This document shows, in pieces, positions 59,155-64,000 of a stretch of DNA of 64,000 nucleotides (the stretch's first letter is position 1; every line of letters begins with the position of its first letter). The stretch is from Prevotella sp. E13-27 (GTDB taxonomy: Bacteria > Bacteroidota > Bacteroidia > Bacteroidales > Bacteroidaceae): contig NZ_JALPSC010000002.1 of the NCBI RefSeq assembly GCF_023217965.1, forward strand, positions 248,001-312,000, in the 5' to 3' direction. The translations under genes and the position numbers were made by a program. The notes under the pieces are model-generated. The model saw nothing but the letters and a program-made list of their open reading frames with translations. It had not been told where the DNA came from and did no database searches.

Positions 59155-59577
59155 ATGATTGCAAGAGGAATAAGAAATAACAATCCGCTGAACATTCGCA
59201 GAAGTAAGGATCAGTGGAAGGGAATGAGATTTTCGCAGACGGACGCATCGTTCTGCCAGTTTGAAACAATGGAGTATGGGTGGCGAGCAGCGTTCTACCT
59301 GCTAACACGAACCTATTACCACAAGTACAGGCTCTACACCATAAGGAGCATAGTGACGAAATGGGCGCCAGCTGTGGAGAACAACACAAAGGCGTATATA
59401 GAAAACGTGTCACGGCTCACAGGCATGCTGCCCGACGAGCCACTGGGCATACCCTCGGAACAGCCCTCACGCTGGATGATGCTCGGCGCAGCAATGGCGC
59501 TGCAGGAGTGCGGCTGGGAAGGCTTCGACCTCTTCGCCATGCTCAGAGGGCGGGAGATGTGCAGAAGTGAGAGGTGA
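59155..59577 (+). CDS. P5-like peptidoglycan hydrolase (phage structural protein P5 family)
   Basis: 140 residues beginning M-I-A-R-G-I-R-N-N-N-P-L-N-I-R-R, the signature of the P5-type lytic transglycosylase/muramidase family, with F-E-T-M-E-Y-G-W-R-A-A. No signal peptide, so it needs help to reach the wall or acts in the cytoplasm. In Bacteroidales it often accompanies HU-like and primase-helicase genes. The gene starts right after the repeat; its end carries the GTGAGAGGTGAAAG end motif. Last gene of the island. Confidence 0.8.
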   Translation: MIARGIRNNNPLNIRRSKDQWKGMRFSQTDASFCQFETMEYGWRAAFYLLTRTYYHKYRLYTIRSIVTKWAPAVENNTKAYIENVSRLTGMLPDEPLGIPSEQPSRWMMLGAAMALQECGWEGFDLFAMLRGREMCRSER

Positions 59578-59614
59578 AAGATAAGAACTGAAACGTTATT
59601 TTATCTGAAAAAAG

Positions 59615-59644
59615 TTGTAGAAAAGAAGTTTTATTGTATATTTG
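59615..59644 (+). promoter_or_regulatory. trxA promoter
   Basis: TTG at 59615-59617, 19 bp, TATATTTG at 59637-59644. Confidence 0.7.
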
Positions 59645-59683
59645 CAGACAAAATGTGTATTAACCAATAAAAAAGTTAGAATT

Positions 59684-59998
59684 ATGGAAGTGCAAATTAC
59701 AAGCGAGAATTTCCCAAAACTGTTGATTGGCGAACTGCCATTGGTCGTTGATTTCTGGGCACCTTGGTGCGGCCCCTGCCGACTGGTGGGACCAATAATG
59801 TCGGAACTGGCTGAGAAATATGATGGTAAACTCATAGTAGGCAAGTGCGACGTGGAGGAGAACGATGAGCTGGCTGCTGAATTCGGAATCCGCAACATTC
59901 CTACTGTGCTGTTCTTCAAGGACGGAAAGCAGGTGGACAAGCTCGTGGGAGCTGTGTCGAAGCAGACGTTCGAGGAGAAGTTCCAGTCAATAATCTAA
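59684..59998 (+). CDS. trxA: Thioredoxin
   Basis: 104 residues starting M-E-V-Q-I-T. The active site W-C-G-P-C is at 28-32, with the cis-Pro loop N-I-P-T-V-L and the K-x-D-V-x-E motif. Cytoplasmic disulfide reductase. Start 59684 follows the promoter by ~40 bp; an in-frame ATG at 59653 is rejected as too close. The protein lacks a signal peptide. Confidence 0.95.
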   Translation: MEVQITSENFPKLLIGELPLVVDFWAPWCGPCRLVGPIMSELAEKYDGKLIVGKCDVEENDELAAEFGIRNIPTVLFFKDGKQVDKLVGAVSKQTFEEKFQSII

Positions 59999-60001
59999 GC
60001 T

Positions 60002-60322
60002 ATGGCTACGCTGGAAGAGGAGCTCCGCATGGACGAAGAGGAGGGACGCCGCGAGATAGCGTTTATCCGCTCACAGCTGTCTTCAGAGCTGAAGGAGAAG
60101 TTCACTGACGATGAACTGCTCTTCATGATTGATGCCATCTGTACCTATTTCTATACCAGTGGGGTGCTGGAGAGCAATGATGAGGAGGTGGACATAGACC
60201 TGGAGACGGTGGCTGACTTCGTGTGCAACGAGGCAAAGGAGGAGGGCGAAGGCCCGTTCGACCCGCAGGATGTGTTCTTCGTAGTGCAGGCTGACCTCGA
60301 TTTTCAAGAGGAGAATGCATAA
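60002..60322 (+). CDS. Conserved acidic hypothetical protein
   Basis: 106 residues, very acidic, e.g. M-A-T-L-E-E-E-L-R-M-D-E-E-E-G-R and S-N-D-E-E-V-D-I-D-L-E. Helix-rich with F-T-D-D-E-L-L-F-M-I-D-A-I and D-P-Q-D-V-F-F-V-V-Q-A-D. I recognise it as a Bacteroidales conserved hypothetical but not by function. Three bases after trxA, so it is cotranscribed. Confidence 0.75.
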   Translation: MATLEEELRMDEEEGRREIAFIRSQLSSELKEKFTDDELLFMIDAICTYFYTSGVLESNDEEVDIDLETVADFVCNEAKEEGEGPFDPQDVFFVVQADLDFQEENA

Positions 60323-60347
60323 AAACGAAAAGAATCTTAAAAAAAAT

Positions 60348-60388
60348 GTGTGCCAATTTGTCAGTCGTGACGAGTTGGCACACTTTTC
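60348..60388 (+). terminator. Terminator before groES
   Basis: GTGTGCCAA (60348-60356) / TTGGCACAC (60375-60383), then TTTT. Confidence 0.75.
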
Positions 60389-60478
60389 GCTAATAGATAG
60401 GACAGAAAGACTTGTCGTAATGATGAGCGTTGTAAAAACAATTAAATATCAAAATAACTAATAAAAAACATTTCAATT

Positions 60479-60748
60479 ATGACAATCAAACCATTAGCTG
60501 ACCGCGTGCTGGTAGTTCCTGCACCGGCAGAAGAGAAAATCGGTGGAATAATCATTCCTGACACTGCAAAGGAGAAGCCACTGCGTGGCGTAGTGAAGGC
60601 TGTGGGCCAGGGCACAAAGGATGAGGCAATGATTCTGAAGACTGGCGACCAGGTGCTCTACGGAAAGTACAGCGGCACAGAGATTGAGCTGGACGGAGAG
60701 AAGTTCCTCATGATGCGTCAGAGCGACGTGCTGGGAATCATTGAGTAA
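60479..60748 (+). CDS. groES: Co-chaperonin GroES
   Basis: 89 residues: [12 protein letters not shown], the mobile loop with [13 protein letters not shown], and L-Y-G-K-Y-S-G-T-E. Caps GroEL. The 94 bp upstream lack a CIRCE inverted repeat, so heat-shock control must differ from HrcA. Followed by a 68-bp AT-rich spacer with CGATTAATCGATTAATCG, then groEL. Confidence 0.96.
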   Translation: MTIKPLADRVLVVPAPAEEKIGGIIIPDTAKEKPLRGVVKAVGQGTKDEAMILKTGDQVLYGKYSGTEIELDGEKFLMMRQSDVLGIIE

Positions 60749-60777
60749 AATTTTTATAATCTCGATATTTCGATTAA

Positions 60778-62448
<1,671 letters not shown>

Positions 62449-62484
62449 TAGAGTAATTACATAGGTTTATAGTTAGATTATTGA

Positions 62485-62518
62485 TGTCCTGTCTCAGTGA
62501 TGAGGCAGGGCATTTTTT
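62485..62518 (+). terminator. Terminator after groEL
   Basis: TGTCCTGTCTC..GAGGCAGGGCA stem (62485-62512) followed by six T. Confidence 0.8.
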
Positions 62519-62602
62519 AATGACACCTCTCCTGACCTCCCCGAAGGCGAGGAACTTTTATCCATGCCGCGATTATACTTTATGTTTAGTTTTTACAAAA
62601 AC

Positions 62603-64000
62603 GGTTCTTCTTCAATTTAGTTGAAAAAGCAGCAATAGTTCGATGCATTGAAAATCATGTTTCTTTAAGTGTTTAAGAGGAGACAGAATGAAATGTATTG
62701 TCGGCTTCCATATTAAACTTAATTAACTGACTATCAAGTATTTATAGCAAATAAAATTAGGATATTTGACATATTTTTTGTACCTTTATGTCGCCAAACA
62801 AGTGGTTCAAAATCATGTCAAAACATCCTAATAGCGACAAAAGTACTAATAATAATTGTCATAACCAAACTTTAGAGGCATCAAATAACGACAACCTCAA
62901 AATTTCTTCCCTGTATCCGAATGCAGAACTCAGCATAGAGGATGTGGAGGTGCTTCCAGATACCATCCATATATATGCTCGTAGTTCTCTCTCCTATGGT
63001 ATCTGCCCATATTGCGGCAGTCACAGTAAAAAGATACACAGCAGATATATGCGTCACGTTACAGACCTTCCCATACTCGGCAGGCGCACTGTTCTTCATC
63101 TAGAGATGCGTAAGTTCTTCTGCCACGATGAAGATTGCAGCCACAAGACTTTTGCGGAGCAGCCTGGGACGGAGGTATTCCGATACCGTAGAAGAAGCAG
63201 GCGCTGTGAGGTTTTGGTGTCAAAACTGTCACTTGACTCATCGGCAGGCAAGAGCAGCAGCCATCTTCGTATAATGGGAATACCTATTAGCAGGGCAACT
63301 GTCCTTCGCGACATTCACCGCATGCCTCTTCCCGTATATCCGGATATCGATCGGATAGGTGTTGACGACTGGGCTTTCCGTAAGGGCGTATCCTATGGTA
63401 GCGTGATTGTCAATCTGCGGACGGGTATGATCATAGACCTGTTAGGTAATCGTGAGGAGGAAACTTTCAGGGAGTGGCTGGACAGACACATAAAGGTGCA
63501 GATTGTCAGTCGTGACAGATCCACCGACTACTCTGCTGCCGTCGCAAGTACCAAGCGCCTGATCAAGGAGGTTGCCGACCACTTTCATCTAGTAAAGAAT
63601 GCCTCCGATATGATAGCACGTGTTGTCAGTGAAAACTACGAGGATTACAGGATGTTAGTCACAGGAGAACGCAAGACCAACGATATCAGTAATGGCACCA
63701 ACGTGCAACGGCAGGCAAAATTCAATCAGGTCAAGATTCTACAGGCCAAGGGTATGAGCAAGGGTGAGATAGTCAAAGCTACCGGCATATTCTATACAAC
63801 TGTACAGTCGTATATGGACATCACATCATTACCTGCCCGTAAGAGCAATGCCCAAGTTGACTTCTCAATGCACGAGGCCTATGTGGAGACGGAATACGCC
63901 AAAGGCAGGCCTCTGTCCAAGATATTCAAGGATATCAACAAAGATGGTAGCTACAAGTCAATGGGGCCTTATTACCGCCATTTCCATTATTTGTCAGATG
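62603..64000 (+). mobile_element. ISL3-family insertion sequence, right end outside window
   Basis: The left end is placed at GGTTCTTCTTCAATTTAGTT (62603 on), which looks like an ISL3-type terminal repeat starting with GG. About 200 bp of A/T-rich DNA with a TACCTTTA promoter box (62781-62788) lies between it and the transposase. The right end and target duplication cannot be seen. The 366-bp gap 62449-62814 contains the groEL terminator and this left end. Confidence 0.6.
62815..64000 (+). CDS. ISL3-family transposase, truncated by window end
   Basis: Open from ATG 62815 to the edge (395 codons, no stop seen). N-terminal zinc finger C-P-Y-C-G..F-F-C..C-S-H-K-T-F-A-E (zf-ISL3), then the DDE domain with I-G-V-D-D-W-A-F-R-K-G (first Asp), V-S-R-D-R-S-T-D-Y-S (second Asp) and H-F-H-L-V-K-N. 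An inserted helix-turn-helix (M-S-K-G-E-I-V-K-A-T-G-I) separates it from the third acidic residue beyond the edge. The element follows groEL in the same direction and is probably young, since no frame damage is seen. Confidence 0.9.
   Translation, partial: MSKHPNSDKSTNNNCHNQTLEASNNDNLKISSLYPNAELSIEDVEVLPDTIHIYARSSLSYGICPYCGSHSKKIHSRYMRHVTDLPILGRRTVLHLEMRKFFCHDEDCSHKTFAEQPGTEVFRYRRRSRRCEVLVSKLSLDSSAGKSSSHLRIMGIPISRATVLRDIHRMPLPVYPDIDRIGVDDWAFRKGVSYGSVIVNLRTGMIIDLLGNREEETFREWLDRHIKVQIVSRDRSTDYSAAVASTKRLIKEVADHFHLVKNASDMIARVVSENYEDYRMLVTGERKTNDISNGTNVQRQAKFNQVKILQAKGMSKGEIVKATGIFYTTVQSYMDITSLPARKSNAQVDFSMHEAYVETEYAKGRPLSKIFKDINKDGSYKSMGPYYRHFHYLSD

Noticed and set aside
44339-59577. att sites or an integrase that would define the island as an integrative element
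   Set aside because: No recombinase gene and no perfect direct repeat at map and trxA edges could be seen by eye; a self-alignment is needed.
62522-62556. A possible further copy of the G/C palindrome family after groEL
   Set aside because: Matches only loosely (CCTCTCC..CTCCCCGAAGGCGAGG) and may be a different, decayed sequence.

Overview
The window reads as chromosome of a Bacteroidales bacterium, most likely a Prevotella-type (Prevotellaceae) species. Supporting signs: many starts are preceded by the Bacteroidetes promoter (about TTTG or TTGG, 19-20 bp, then TAnnTTTG); there is a full Na+-translocating NADH:quinone reductase operon, a TonB-dependent receptor, TamB, MenA, class III fructose-bisphosphatase, an S16 protein with an acidic/alanine-rich tail, and a 'smalltalk' microprotein next to an HU-like gene, a pairing I know only from Bacteroidales. 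I saw no tRNA, rRNA or CRISPR.

Layout. 1-10 kb holds housekeeping genes: a DUF2400 protein, an FecE-type ATPase, rsmA, a TPR lipo/exported protein, rplU-rpmA, menA, a cyclophilin, an HD protein, rhaM, a glycosyltransferase and rpsP. 10.5-16.5 kb is a minus-strand polysaccharide operon (three glycosyltransferases and a Wzx-type flippase) headed by two signalling genes, a STAS anti-anti-sigma-like protein and a RelA/SpoT-domain protein. 16.6-30 kb carries a FAH-family protein, an S9 peptidase, DUF1846, ilvC, fbp, a truncated-looking glycosyltransferase and tamB. 30.2-36.2 kb is nqrABCDEF, followed by a LysM/receptor-like protein, a PorT-like barrel, a POT transporter, an unusually short sigma-70 factor, a TonB receptor and map.

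44.3-59.6 kb, between map and trxA, is an accessory island: a RelE/ParE-like toxin-antitoxin pair, the smalltalk microprotein, an HU-like protein, a type I restriction-modification operon (hsdM, hsdS, hsdR), several small unknown proteins, a primase-helicase (VirE-N/BT4734-like plus DUF3987 Walker ATPase) and a P5-like peptidoglycan hydrolase. Inside the R-M operon a foreign 1.2 kb segment, bounded by a 53-bp repeat of the hsdS tail, carries a 348-aa multi-pass membrane protein of unknown function and the broken 5' end of a secreted-protein gene. 59.7 kb to the end returns to core genes (trxA, groES, groEL), then a window-truncated ISL3-family insertion sequence.

The most notable pattern is a set of three AT-rich elements, each with inverted-repeat arms around an AT-rich core, at about 3.7, 46.2 and 56.0 kb. 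One precedes the intact primase-helicase locus, one lies next to the HU-like gene, and one precedes a decayed fragment that I read as a relic of the same DUF3987 helicase family. This suggests a recurring replication-type module (iteron-like origin, primase-helicase, HU, lysozyme, microprotein) that has been in the chromosome more than once. A second pattern is a family of C/G-rich palindromic repeats: compound copies in opposite orientation lie near the two ends of the island, one copy is read in frame inside the primase gene, and two lie inside the nqr operon directly before the nqrF start. All functional statements about these patterns are inference from sequence reading; nothing was run.
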